Positions 1 through 11,699 of a stretch of 64,000 nucleotides of DNA are shown one piece after another. A program made the position numbers and the translations under genes. Below the pieces are notes generated by a model. That model was not told where the DNA came from and did no database searches. It saw nothing but the letters and a program-made list of their open reading frames with translations. Position 1 is the stretch's first letter. Every line of letters begins with the position of its first letter. Location: contig NZ_FOIJ01000005.1 of assembly GCF_900111745.1 (NCBI RefSeq), positions 248,001 to 312,000 on the forward strand, in the 5' to 3' direction. This DNA comes from Stigmatella erecta (GTDB lineage Bacteria; Myxococcota; Myxococcia; Myxococcales; Myxococcaceae).

Positions 1-829
1 GCTTCTTAGGCTCGGGCAGCTCGAGGACGCGCTTCACCCCGGGCACCTCGAGCGCGCGCGCGGCGTCGTACTTCGCCACGCGGCCGCCCACCACGGGCGG
101 ACGGGCCACCATCGCGGTGAGCATGCCGGGCAGCCGCAAGTCGGCGCCGAACACCGCCGTGCCGGTGACATAGGCGGGCCCATCGATGAGCGGCAGGTGC
201 TTGCCCACCCGGCGCAGCTCGTTCCTCGGCCGCAGCGGCACCTGCTCGGCTTTGGGCACGCGCTGCTTGCCGGCCTCGAGCGCCAGCTCTCCGAAGCCCA
301 GCGTGCGATTGCTGCCCCGGTGGAACACCGCGTGGTCCCTCGCCTCGCACGCGTCCGGGGACACCTTCCAGCGCTTGGCCGCGGTGGCGATGAGCATCAC
401 CCGCGCGGTGGCCCCCACGCGGCGCATGTCCGTGTAGAGGCCGCGCACGCTGTTGGAGCCGTCGGTGTTCTGGTCGCCGTAAATCTTGTCGCCATCGGCC
501 TGGACGATCTTCACCCGGGCCATGTCGGCCCCCAGCTCGTCGGCGATGAGCACGGGCAGCGAGCTGCGGATGCCCTGGCCCATCTCGGAGCGGTGGCAGA
601 CGATGGTGACCTGGCCGTCGGGGGCCACGTGCACGAAGGCGTTCGGGTTCAGGCCCGGGGCGGACTTCTCCAGGGCCTCGGAGCCCGTCTTGGGCTTGGC
701 GCCCGTCTTGCCCGAGGGCTCGGCCGCGAGGGCCTCGTTGGGAAACAGGCCCAGGGCCAGGCCTCCCACGGACAGGTTCAACGCCGCCAGGAAGGACCGG
801 CGGGTCATCAACCGAAGTTGCTGGCTCAT
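1..829 (-). CDS. Molybdopterin-dependent oxidoreductase large subunit (isoquinoline 1-oxidoreductase beta type), 3'-partial
   Basis: The protein starts MSQQLRLMTRRSFLAALNLS, which carries a Tat signal (TRRSFL) followed by a hydrophobic stretch and an Ala-rich cleavage region, so it is probably exported folded with its cofactor. The segment HRSEMGQGIRSSLPVLIADE is typical of the IorB group of xanthine-dehydrogenase-like enzymes, which hydroxylate N-heterocycles or oxidise aldehydes at a molybdenum centre. Only the first 276 or so residues are in the window. The [2Fe-2S] subunit and a cytochrome c lie directly upstream on the same strand (7-base gap to the stop of the small subunit), giving the usual electron route Mo, Fe-S, heme. 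The substrate cannot be told from sequence. Confidence 0.85.
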   Translation of the reverse strand, partial: MSQQLRLMTRRSFLAALNLSVGGLALGLFPNEALAAEPSGKTGAKPKTGSEALEKSAPGLNPNAFVHVAPDGQVTIVCHRSEMGQGIRSSLPVLIADELGADMARVKIVQADGDKIYGDQNTDGSNSVRGLYTDMRRVGATARVMLIATAAKRWKVSPDACEARDHAVFHRGSNRTLGFGELALEAGKQRVPKAEQVPLRPRNELRRVGKHLPLIDGPAYVTGTAVFGADLRLPGMLTAMVARPPVVGGRVAKYDAARALEVPGVKRVLELPEPKK

Positions 830-836
830 CGTGTCC

Positions 837-1301
837 TCACCCTTCCTCGGGCAGGCCCGCGGCCTTCTTCACGGCCGCGCGGATGCGCGTGTATGTGCCG
901 CACCGGCACAGGTTGCCGGCCAGCGACTGCTCAATCTCCGCGTCGGTGGGCTTGGGCTTCGCGGCGAGCAGCGCCGCCGCGGTCATGATCTGCCCCGCCT
1001 GGCAGAAGCCGCACTGAGGGACGCCCAGGTCCACCCAGGCGCGCTGCAGCGGGTGGCTCCCATCCTGGGAGAGCCCTTCGATGGTGGTGACCGAGCGGCC
1101 CTCGGCGCGGCGCGCGGGCGTCACGCAGGCGCGCACCACCTGGCCATCCAGGTGGATGGTGCACGCGCCGCACAGCGCCTGGCCGCAGCCGTACTTCGTG
1201 CCGGTGAGGCCCAGCACATCGCGCAGGGCCCAGAGCAGGGGCATCTCGGGATCGACGTCCAGCTCCTGCTCGACACCGTTGATACGGACTCGAATGCTCA
1301 T
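837..1301 (-). CDS. (2Fe-2S)-binding subunit of molybdenum hydroxylase (IorA type)
   Basis: This 154-aa protein has a plant-type ferredoxin domain with Cys39, Cys44, Cys47 and Cys59 (CGQALCGAC), then a second helical [2Fe-2S] domain with CGFC and CRC motifs. This is the standard two-cluster small subunit of xanthine-dehydrogenase-family enzymes. Its start overlaps the stop of the upstream cytochrome gene by four bases (ATGA), indicating translational coupling. It passes electrons from the Mo subunit encoded downstream. The length is normal for the family. Confidence 0.93.
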   Translation of the reverse strand: MSIRVRINGVEQELDVDPEMPLLWALRDVLGLTGTKYGCGQALCGACTIHLDGQVVRACVTPARRAEGRSVTTIEGLSQDGSHPLQRAWVDLGVPQCGFCQAGQIMTAAALLAAKPKPTDAEIEQSLAGNLCRCGTYTRIRAAVKKAAGLPEEG

Positions 1302-1972
1302 GGCCTCGCCTCTTCGCTCGGGCACTCCGCGCCCGTGTTGACCCACGCCTCGATGATGGCCCCGAAGCGCTCCTGGGTGCCCGGGGCGGGCTCGCGCCCC
1401 GCGCCCGGGTGCCAGCCCCAGCCCACGAGCTCGTCGTGCTTGTTGTGCTCGATGATTTGCGCCAGCGTCTTGCCGCCGTTGCGGTCCTTGTCCTTCATCT
1501 GCTCGCAGATGGCGTGCGGGCTGCGGCCCACCCACGCCATCTCCTTGGGCGCCACGTGCCAGTTCGGCGCGCCGGGCACTCGCGTGAACTCCTGGTTCCG
1601 GTCCTGGTGGCACCCGGTGCACTGCATGCCCACCACGCCCTTGTCCTCCGGGCCCCGGGTAACAGGCGGGTAGTGCGCCTGGCCCTGCATGCCCTGCAGG
1701 GGCGTGTCCCCGGCGGGGTGGCAGTTGGCGCACCGGGGGTGGAGCAGCACCCGGCTGGCCTCCAGGAAGAGCGCCCGGGAGCGCTCCTTCTCGTCCGCGA
1801 TGACGCCGAAGGCCTCGGGCGTCCGCAGCTCGCTGGGCGCCACCGGCGGCAGGGCATCGGCGGGGCGAGTGCCCGCCTCGGGCTGGCGCCGGCCACACCC
1901 GGCCGCCAGCAGCACCAGGACGGCCGTCCGCAGGGGGGCCGTGAATAGATGATGGGATGTCCAACGAACCAT
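1298..1972 (-). CDS. Diheme c-type cytochrome lipoprotein, electron acceptor for the Mo hydroxylase
   Basis: The 224-aa product begins with a lipoprotein signal ending LLAAGC (Cys26). It has two heme-attachment motifs, CANCH (81-85) and CTGCH (118-122), and no other recognised domain. The first gene of a three-gene minus-strand operon, it probably anchors to a membrane and takes electrons from the [2Fe-2S] subunit. Similar Mo-hydroxylase operons in other proteobacteria use a c-type cytochrome instead of NAD. I chose ATG at 1972 because the signal peptide follows directly; a longer frame upstream lacks a sensible N-terminus. Confidence 0.85.
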   Translation of the reverse strand: MVRWTSHHLFTAPLRTAVLVLLAAGCGRRQPEAGTRPADALPPVAPSELRTPEAFGVIADEKERSRALFLEASRVLLHPRCANCHPAGDTPLQGMQGQAHYPPVTRGPEDKGVVGMQCTGCHQDRNQEFTRVPGAPNWHVAPKEMAWVGRSPHAICEQMKDKDRNGGKTLAQIIEHNKHDELVGWGWHPGAGREPAPGTQERFGAIIEAWVNTGAECPSEEARP

Positions 1973-2090
1973 GGGTTCCCCTATACGCTTTCCAACCGGA
2001 GCGGAGGGGACCTTCCCCAGGGGGCTGCCCAGAAGTGGACCGATGGGGGGCGAGAGGAATTTTCCCAACGCTTCCAGGGGTTTGAGAGGA

Positions 2091-2130
2091 GCAGGGGGAT
2101 GGCCCCCTGCTTGCCCTTGGGGAGCAAGGG
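2091..2130 (+). promoter_or_regulatory. Two tandem perfect hairpins just upstream of the TPR gene
   Basis: GCAGGGGG (2091-2098) pairs perfectly with CCCCCTGC (2103-2110) around a 4-base loop. Four bases later CCCTTG (2114-2119) pairs with CAAGGG (2125-2130) around a 5-base loop. They end 21 bases before the ATG at 2152, between two divergent genes. Neither is followed by a T-run, so they could be leader structures or an intrinsic-terminator-like pair. The function is unknown. Confidence 0.4.
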
Positions 2131-2151
2131 TCCGCATGCGAGAACCCCGAC

Positions 2152-2961
2152 ATGAGCAAGCTGTTGCTGTGGATGATGCTGACCGCCTTCACGGGAAGGC
2201 CGCTGCTGTCGCTGGGGCTGCTCGTGGTGGGCATCTGGGTGCTGGACCGGTTCACCCTCCAGTTCCTGCCCAACCCCGCGCGGTGGCTGGGCCGCTGGCG
2301 CCGGGGCGGGGAGCTGGCGCGCATCATCCTCACCAACACGCATGACCGGCGCGCGCGCGCGGAGCTGGCGGAGCTGCGGATCAGCCAGGGGCGCTACGCG
2401 GAGGCGGTGGATCTGCTCACGCCCAACCTGGAGGCGGGGGACGAGGACGTGGACACGCTCTTCCTGCTGGGCGTGGCGTACCTGGGCGCGGGAGAGCGGG
2501 CCAAGGGAGAGCTGCTCCTGGACGAGGCGGCGAAGCTCGACGAGGACTTCCGCATGGGCGCCATCGACCTGGAGCGCGGGCGGCTGCGGCTGAAGCACGG
2601 GGATGCACAGGGCGCGGTGGCGCCGCTGGAGCGCTTCGTGAAGGGCCGGCATGGCACGGTGGAGGGGCGGGTGCTGCTGGCCCGGGCGCTGCGCCAGTCG
2701 GGCCGGGACGCGGACGCGGCGCTGATGCGCGACGAGGCCTGGGCGGAGTACGTGCTGGCGCCGCGCTTCCAGCGCCGGCGTGAGCGGATGTGGGCCTGGC
2801 GGGCCCGGCCCAGTCGGCCGCTGGCCTATGCGGCGATCGCGCTGGTGGCCCTGGCGCTCGGCTTCCAGGTGATGCGCCACTTGCCGGGGGCGCTGGGCGG
2901 CCCCGAGGCCATGTATCCCCCCGATGCGTACACCGTGGGCGAGGACGAGACGTTCGAGTAG
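2152..2961 (+). CDS. Membrane-anchored TPR protein, unknown function
   Basis: The 269-aa protein starts with a hydrophobic helix (about residues 5-35), then TPR-like helical repeats (about 60-190) that include [20 protein letters not shown]. It ends with a second transmembrane helix ([16 protein letters not shown]) and a short acidic tail. TPR domains usually mediate protein-protein contacts, and the two flanking helices suggest the repeats are held at the inner membrane. The next gene on the same strand, 86 bases on, also contains TPR repeats. No enzyme motif is visible. Confidence 0.75.
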   Translation: MSKLLLWMMLTAFTGRPLLSLGLLVVGIWVLDRFTLQFLPNPARWLGRWRRGGELARIILTNTHDRRARAELAELRISQGRYAEAVDLLTPNLEAGDEDVDTLFLLGVAYLGAGERAKGELLLDEAAKLDEDFRMGAIDLERGRLRLKHGDAQGAVAPLERFVKGRHGTVEGRVLLARALRQSGRDADAALMRDEAWAEYVLAPRFQRRRERMWAWRARPSRPLAYAAIALVALALGFQVMRHLPGALGGPEAMYPPDAYTVGEDETFE

Positions 2962-3047
2962 ACGCCTCGGATTTCGTGCTTCGCGGATTGTTTCATTCCA
3001 GTCAGGTTTCATACACTCCCGGTCTCCATCCCCGACGAGGCCCCGCG

Positions 3048-4574
3048 ATGTTCCCCGCCCCATCCCACGTGCTGCGTCAGCGAGAGGGAACACTGGCTGA
3101 TGTGCCGTTTCCGCTGCTCTTGAATGCGTTGGCGGCGGAGGAGCGCACGTGCACGCTGGAGCTGAAGGTGCGCCAGCGCGAGAAGCGCATCACCTTCGAG
3201 GACGGGGCGCCGGTGGCCTGTGTCTCGAACCTGCTGCACGAGACGCTGGGCAAGTTCCTCGTGGAGAAGGGCAAGCTCGGCGAGGCGGACTACCAGAAGG
3301 CGCTCTCGGAGAGCATCCAGACGGGCCAGGCCATCGGGACGCTGCTGGTGCAGAAGGGGCTCCTGAGCCCCTTCGACTTGTACAAGCAGCTCCAGGCGAA
3401 CCTGGGGCTGAGCCTGCTGGACTGCTTCCGGTGGACGGACGCGCGCTACCGGCTGATCGCCGACGCGGAGCCGCCGGACACCAGCGTGCGGACGAACACC
3501 GCGCAGCTCATCCTCACCGGGGTGGCCAGCGTGATGCCCTCCGAGTCCGTGGCCACGCACTTCCGGTTCACGGAGACGCAGCGCTTTGCCCAGGTGCCCG
3601 GCGGCGAGGGCCCCAAGCTGTCAGCGAAGGACGCGCGGCTGCTGCAGGCGCTGCGGCTGCGGCCCACGTTCCCGGAGCTGGTGGAGCGCACGGGCCTGGA
3701 CATGGACTCGGCGATGCGCCGGCTCTTCGCGCTGTGTGTCATCGGCGTGGCGGACTTCGCGGAGGCGGTGGATTCCCGGCCCGTCCCGGCCGTGGCCCCG
3801 CCGCCGGTGGTGGTGGAGCCCGAGCCGGTGGTGCCCGCGGGCCCCACGGGCACGCCCTTCTCGGATGAGGACGAGGCGGTGCGCGATGGGCTGATCAGCG
3901 CCTTCCTGGCGCACCGCAGCCAGGATCCGTTCACGCTCCTGGGGGTGCCCGAGGACGCGCAGCCGCTGACCTTGCGCAAGGCGTTCCTGACGCTGGCGGA
4001 CCGCTTCAACCCGCTGCGCTTCCAGACGGTGGAGCTGAAGGAGAAGGCGGAGGTGCTGCTGGCCGCCTACGCCCGGGCCTTCGGCGTGCTGTCGGAGCCG
4101 GACCTGGCGGCGCTGTGGCGCAAGCGCCGGGCGGCCTCGCGCGAGAAGGAGCGCGGCTCGGCGCGGCCGACGACGGCGGAGCAGTTCCGCATCAAGACGG
4201 ACATGCTGGATGGGCGCACGCAGTTCACCCAGGGCAAGGCGCGGCTGGAGGCGCAGAACTTCGCCGGGGCATTCGAGTACTTCGAGTATGCGTGTGACAT
4301 CGAGCCCCGGCCGCTGCACCTGGCCTACCGGGCCTGGGCGCGCTACCTGATGAAGCCGGAGGCCAACGGCGCGCGCGTGCTGCAGGAGCTCCGGGACGTG
4401 CTGCGCCAGGAGCCGGGGCTGGAGGAGGCCTGGTACTTCCTGGGCGAGGCGAGCCGGGGCGAGGCCCAGTGGGAGCAGGCGGAAGACGCGTACCGCAAGG
4501 CCTTCAAGCTCAACCCGAAGAACCGGCGCTACGCGGACCTCGTGCAGGAGACCATGAAGCGCACGAAGCGCTGA
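3048..4574 (+). CDS. DUF4388 / degenerate J-domain / TPR fusion protein
   Basis: The 508-aa protein has an N-terminal DUF4388 (PATAN-like) region (about 10-110, starting LADVPFPLLLNALAAEERT), a segment resembling MshE/PilB N-terminal modules (FLVEKGKLGEADYQKAL), and a Pro/Val-rich linker near 260-280. A J-domain-like stretch follows from about 292 (DPFTLLGVPEDAQP), then C-terminal TPR repeats. In the J-like part the HPD motif is replaced by FNPL, so it is not expected to stimulate Hsp70. PATAN modules occur in gliding and signalling proteins. I chose ATG 3048 because the conserved domain begins right after it; a longer upstream frame overlaps the previous gene. Confidence 0.8.
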   Translation: MFPAPSHVLRQREGTLADVPFPLLLNALAAEERTCTLELKVRQREKRITFEDGAPVACVSNLLHETLGKFLVEKGKLGEADYQKALSESIQTGQAIGTLLVQKGLLSPFDLYKQLQANLGLSLLDCFRWTDARYRLIADAEPPDTSVRTNTAQLILTGVASVMPSESVATHFRFTETQRFAQVPGGEGPKLSAKDARLLQALRLRPTFPELVERTGLDMDSAMRRLFALCVIGVADFAEAVDSRPVPAVAPPPVVVEPEPVVPAGPTGTPFSDEDEAVRDGLISAFLAHRSQDPFTLLGVPEDAQPLTLRKAFLTLADRFNPLRFQTVELKEKAEVLLAAYARAFGVLSEPDLAALWRKRRAASREKERGSARPTTAEQFRIKTDMLDGRTQFTQGKARLEAQNFAGAFEYFEYACDIEPRPLHLAYRAWARYLMKPEANGARVLQELRDVLRQEPGLEEAWYFLGEASRGEAQWEQAEDAYRKAFKLNPKNRRYADLVQETMKRTKR

Positions 4575-4582
4575 GCGGGCGC

Positions 4583-4615
4583 CCCGCCCCCGCGCCCTGC
4601 CGGCGCGAGGGCGGG
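4583..4615 (+). terminator. Bidirectional terminator-like hairpin between convergent genes
   Basis: The arm 4583-4596 pairs with 4602-4615 in 13 of 14 positions (one C-A mismatch) around the 5-base loop CTGCC. It lies in the 53-base gap between two convergent stop codons. There is no T-run, as is common in very GC-rich genomes. Confidence 0.6.
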
Positions 4616-4627
4616 CCTCAGGCAGGC

Positions 4628-5152
4628 TTAGCCGACGTAGCCGACGAGCTCGTCGCGGTCGAGGAACTCGCCCTTGGAGGTGTAGGGCGAGTACCACGAG
4701 GTGTTCTTGCTGCCGGCCTTGTCGTACTGCATGTGGGTGTGGGCGCCCGTGGCGTTGCCCGTGCCGCCCTCGTTGCCCACCTGGCAGCGGTTACAGGTCC
4801 GGTCGTACGAGTCGCTGGTCTTGATGAAGTGCCACTGCCGGAACGTGTAGCCGTTGGAGAAGGTGTGCTTGGCCTCGTTCTGGTTGCCGCTGCCGTTGCC
4901 GTTGCAGACGATGCCCGAGGTGTTGATGGTCACGTTCCAGGACAGCGAGGCCTGGACGGCCGTCTCGACGCCCCAGTAGTTGCACCGGCCGCTGGAGATG
5001 TCCACCGCGCCGTGGAACGTGCCGCTCGAGTAGTTGGTGGTGGCCGTCACCGTGCCGGGGAAGGGCGAGCCGACCGTGTATGCGGCCGCAGCCGCGGGGA
5101 TGAGCGCCAGGGCCGCCAGCGCCGCCAGGGTTGTCTTCAGGGGGGTACGCAT
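4628..5152 (-). CDS. Exported M23-like metallopeptidase
   Basis: The 174-aa product has a clear signal peptide (residues 1-24, ending AAAAA). The mature part shows the metal-ligand pattern of M23 endopeptidases: HGAVD (His47, Asp51) and a later HTH in GAHTHMQYD. M23 enzymes cleave peptide cross-bridges in peptidoglycan. There is no prodomain or wall-binding domain, and the mature enzyme is only about 150 residues. Four cysteines may form disulfides. A good ribosome site (GAGGAA) precedes ATG 5152. It follows two exported HEAT-repeat genes on the same strand, so a role in secretion or prey-wall lysis is possible but unproven. Confidence 0.75.
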   Translation of the reverse strand: MRTPLKTTLAALAALALIPAAAAAYTVGSPFPGTVTATTNYSSGTFHGAVDISSGRCNYWGVETAVQASLSWNVTINTSGIVCNGNGSGNQNEAKHTFSNGYTFRQWHFIKTSDSYDRTCNRCQVGNEGGTGNATGAHTHMQYDKAGSKNTSWYSPYTSKGEFLDRDELVGYVG

Positions 5153-5209
5153 CGTTGTTCCTCGTTGTTCGTGTCGGACCGGTGAACCGGCCTCCGGGTG
5201 AACCGCTTC

Positions 5210-6214
5210 TCATCGAGCCTGTTGCAGCCGCTGCTTCTCCCTCAGGATCAGGCTCCACTCCTGGTGGTCCATGCCGAGCACGCGAATCCACGTGTCGATC
5301 TCGGGTGCGAGGCTGGGATCCACGCCTCGCAACCGTTGGAGTTCGGGCACCGCGCTGGAGAAGCCCAGCCGGGCGATGCTTTGGAGGATGGCCTTGCGCA
5401 CGGTGGGCTCCGTCTCGCCGCGGTACATGCCGAGCAGGGCCTCGCGCGCGCTGCCCATCTCCGCGGCGGGGACACCGCCCAGCGCCGTGGCCGCCGCCCC
5501 GCGCACCTCGGAGGTGTCGTGGCGCAAGAGCTGCTCCAGCGAGCGCGCCGAGCCGGCGCTGACCGCCTGGGTCTCCAGCTGGCCCAGGATGTGCGCGGCC
5601 ACCTGGGGGTCCGAGGTGGTGGAGGCCGCCGTCACCGCGGCATCCGCCGCCCGGCCATCCCGTCCCCCGTACACCGCGTGGTTGTCCTCCACGAGGTTGC
5701 GCGCGGCCTCCATGCGGACCTCGGGGGCGCCGTCCCGGACCAGGCGCTCGTACAGGTCTCCGGTCCGCTCCAGCGCGCCGGTGCGCCGCAGGGCCCGCAC
5801 CGTGGCGGCGCGCACCTCCGGGTTGGCGTCTCCCAGGGCCCGCCGCGCCACGGCCTCCATGCTGGATGCTTCCTGGCCCCGCTCGGTCCGCGCCACCAGC
5901 GCCGCCGCCAGGTGCTCGGCCATGACGGGGTCCGTCTCCCGCTCGAAGGCGGCCTGGAGCTCGGCCGCGGGCAGGAGCACGGCGGACTCGCTCAGGAGCT
6001 CGCGCAGGTAGCGCTTGTACGCCTCGGACGTCGAGCCGAGGCCGCGGCGGATCTGCGTCATCAACCCTTCCACCGAGCAGCTCTCGCCGAGGAGCCGGGG
6101 GGCGGCGCCCGGTGAAGAGGGCTCCGCCGTGGCCGGCACCGCCGGTCCGAGGAGGCACAGGGTGAGCAGCCAGGAGGAGAGCGGTTTCATTCGCGGGAAG
6201 CGGGTGCGGTTCAT
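5210..6214 (-). CDS. Exported HEAT-repeat protein
   Basis: The 334-aa protein has a signal peptide (to about residue 30, ending PATA) and then tandem HEAT-like helical repeats such as NPEVRAATVRALRRTGALE and APEVRMEAARNLV. These build a superhelical binding scaffold and have no catalytic residues. GGAG five bases before ATG 6214 supports this start. It lies 14 bases after the stop of another HEAT-repeat gene and 57 bases before the M23-like peptidase gene, so the three are probably co-transcribed. Confidence 0.8.
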   Translation of the reverse strand: MNRTRFPRMKPLSSWLLTLCLLGPAVPATAEPSSPGAAPRLLGESCSVEGLMTQIRRGLGSTSEAYKRYLRELLSESAVLLPAAELQAAFERETDPVMAEHLAAALVARTERGQEASSMEAVARRALGDANPEVRAATVRALRRTGALERTGDLYERLVRDGAPEVRMEAARNLVEDNHAVYGGRDGRAADAAVTAASTTSDPQVAAHILGQLETQAVSAGSARSLEQLLRHDTSEVRGAAATALGGVPAAEMGSAREALLGMYRGETEPTVRKAILQSIARLGFSSAVPELQRLRGVDPSLAPEIDTWIRVLGMDHQEWSLILREKQRLQQAR

Positions 6215-6228
6215 GGGGGCTCCGGGCC

Positions 6229-7452
6229 TCAGTCCGTGTGCTCGAGACAGCCGTGGGGGTCATCGGACGGCAGGCTGGACCAGATCCGCTCGAAGTCGAC
6301 GATGCCGCTGGCGTAGAGGCGCTCGAAGTCGCGGTAGTCCGCGAGGAAGCGGGAGTCCTGCTGGGCCATGTGCGCCATGACGGGCAGCGCGTTGCGGCCC
6401 GCGGTGCGCGCGGCGAAGCGGAAGAAGGCCCAGCGCACGCACAGCTCCGTCTCGGTGGCGAACGCCTGGGCGTAGATGTCGAGCGCCCGCGTCTTGTCCT
6501 GGGCCAGGGACAGCTCGTGGGCGGCGATCTGCCGCACATCCCCGCTGCCCTCGGTGGTGAGGATCTTCTCCAGCCGGGCGGTGGCCTGCGCGTCGATGGG
6601 GGCATCGGCGTGCATCCCCATCTCCAGGGCGAGGTAGCGCACCGGCATCTCCAGCGACTCGGTGCCCACGGTGAGGAGGTGGTCCACGTAGGGCTTGGCG
6701 TTGCCGGTCCGGGAGAGGTCCTCCTTCATCACCCGGCCCAGGGTCCGGGTGGCGATCCAGCCGGCCTCGCCCGAGGCGGGGTCCTGGGCGAAGCGGGCGA
6801 GCCGGTCCATCGCGGCGGGCTCGAACCGGTGCTGCGTCTCCAGCGCGGCCAGCAGGCCCGCGCGCCGGCCGAGCTCCAGCTCCCCGTCGAGCCCCATCTC
6901 CAGGAGCTTCGCGGCGACCTGGGGCCGGTGGAGGGCCTGCGAGCCCTTGAGCCCGCCCAGGAAGACCTTGAACTCCTTGGCGGGGGCTCCGCGCACCCAG
7001 CCCAGCACCTCGCTGGCCCGCGCGGGGTCATCGCCGATGAGCTCCGCCAGCCGGCCCCGGAGGTAGTCCAGGACGAGCGGATCCCCCGAGGCGAGCAGCG
7101 GGGCGGCCCAGTCCCGGAAGGTCTCGAAGGTCACCGCCTCGTTGAAGCGCTCCAGGTCCTGCCAGCAGGTGGTGCCCTCGAAGTGGCGCTGGCCCGGGGT
7201 GGCCTCCTCGGGCGAGGCCGGTTGGGCAGGGCCGGAGGGGCCGCCTTGCCGCGCGGGCCCTCCCGGGGATGAGCCGGAAGAGGCGTGCCCGTGCCCGGAC
7301 GGAGCCTCGTCCTCGGCGTGTCCCTGGGCAAGAGAGCCCCTCGCGAGCAGGGCGAGCAGGACCAGGACGCCCAGGGCGGCGGCCACCTGGGGCACGCGGC
7401 GGCGTGCGAGGGGGGGGGAAGCGGCGGGGCGCGGAGCAGGGTCAGGGGTCAT
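6229..7452 (-). CDS. Membrane-anchored HEAT-repeat-like protein
   Basis: This product of about 407 aa has an N-terminal hydrophobic segment (VAAALGVLVLLALLA), a low-complexity Gly/Ser/Pro linker (about 45-85) and then helical repeats related to those of the next gene. A single CWQ near 95 and CVRW and CLE near the end supply the only cysteines. It is the first gene of the three-gene minus-strand run. The start could also be the GTG five codons upstream at 7467; ATG 7452 gives the more usual signal-anchor. No catalytic motif is seen. Confidence 0.7.
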   Translation of the reverse strand: MTPDPAPRPAASPPLARRRVPQVAAALGVLVLLALLARGSLAQGHAEDEAPSGHGHASSGSSPGGPARQGGPSGPAQPASPEEATPGQRHFEGTTCWQDLERFNEAVTFETFRDWAAPLLASGDPLVLDYLRGRLAELIGDDPARASEVLGWVRGAPAKEFKVFLGGLKGSQALHRPQVAAKLLEMGLDGELELGRRAGLLAALETQHRFEPAAMDRLARFAQDPASGEAGWIATRTLGRVMKEDLSRTGNAKPYVDHLLTVGTESLEMPVRYLALEMGMHADAPIDAQATARLEKILTTEGSGDVRQIAAHELSLAQDKTRALDIYAQAFATETELCVRWAFFRFAARTAGRNALPVMAHMAQQDSRFLADYRDFERLYASGIVDFERIWSSLPSDDPHGCLEHTD

Positions 7453-7624
7453 GTCGGGTGGCACCACGAAGAGGTCCCACCAAGAAGAGGGCCTGGGCGC
7501 GCCGCCATCCCAAAAAAATCAGAGGGACGCGTAACCCCTGGAAATCACGGCGCTCCGCCTCGGGCGTCCTGCTGGACGCTCCAAATTGTGATAAAGCTGT
7601 AAAATGGGCAAGATCGCTCCTGGG

Positions 7625-10692
<3,068 letters not shown>

Positions 10693-10696
<4 letters not shown>

Positions 10697-11589
10697 GCGA
10701 GGCAGGCAACGTGGGATCTTTCTCGGCGCTGTTGATGGCGCATGTGGCGCCGCAGCGGCGCGCCGCGCTGGAGCAGGTGCCCGCGCTGGAGGCGCTGCTG
10801 GCGCCGCACTGCGCGGCGGCGCGGGCCCAGTGGCCCGGCCTCTCCTGGAGCGCGGAGCGCTTCCTGCGCCACCTGGCCCGCCACCTGCCGGAGCAGCCCG
10901 GTGAGGTGCTGCGTCAGCTTCATGCGGCGGACCTGTACCTGGCGTGCGCGTGCGCGGAAGGGGAGCGGCTGGCGCTCCATGCCTTCGAGGTGCACATCCT
11001 CCAGCGGGTGCCCTCGCGGTTGGGCGCGCTGCCGGCGGCCACCGTGGATGAGGTGTTGCAGGTGCTCCGGGCCCGGCTGCTGCTGGGGCGCGGAGAGGCC
11101 CCGGCCCGCATCGCCGATTACTCGGGACGGGGGCCGCTCCTGGCGTGGGTGCGCATCATCGCCACCCGCGTGGCCGCCGAGCTGGTGAGCCAGCAGGGCC
11201 GCCAGGAGCTCTTCGATGAGCCGCCCGAGACGCTGGCCCGGATGCTGGCGGCGGATGATCCGGAGCGCGCGTTGCTCCGGGAGGACTCGCGCCGGGTGCT
11301 CCTGGAGGCCCTGCGGCAGGCCCTGGGGGCCCTGCCCGAGCGCGAGCGGACCCTGCTGCGCCTGCACCACCTGCATGGCCTCACCATGGACCGGCTCTCG
11401 GCGATGTATGGCGAGTCCCGCTCGGGCGTAGCCCGCCGCGTGGCCCATGCCCGGGAGCGGCTGCTGGCCCTCACGCACGCGGAGCTGGCGGGACGGTTGA
11501 AGCTGGCGGGCTCCGAACTGCAGAGCCTGCTGGGCCTGGTGCGAAGCCGCTTGGACTTCAACCTGCACCACCTAATGGAAGGGGCCTGA
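10693..11589 (+). CDS. Sigma-70-family RNA polymerase sigma factor (ECF-like), partner of the upstream kinase
   Basis: GTG 10693 lies within the stop codon of the kinase gene (GTGA overlap), so the two are translationally coupled. The 298-aa protein has a region-2-like part (YSGRGPLLAWVRIIATRVA) and a clear region-4 helix-turn-helix (ALPERERTLLRLHHLHGLTM, then SRSGVARRVAHARERL). The N-terminus is about 100 residues longer than in minimal ECF factors. Kinase-linked sigma factors of this kind are common in myxobacteria and planctomycetes. Target promoters are unknown. Confidence 0.8.
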
Positions 11590-11699
11590 CAGGGCGCGCG
11601 GGGTGTCCTTCAGCGGATAGCCTTCCAGCGCTCCGGGAGGATGGTCCGCGTCCCCTCCCGCCGGCTACGTGCTGCGCCTCTTCAATGGGGGGAGACGCC

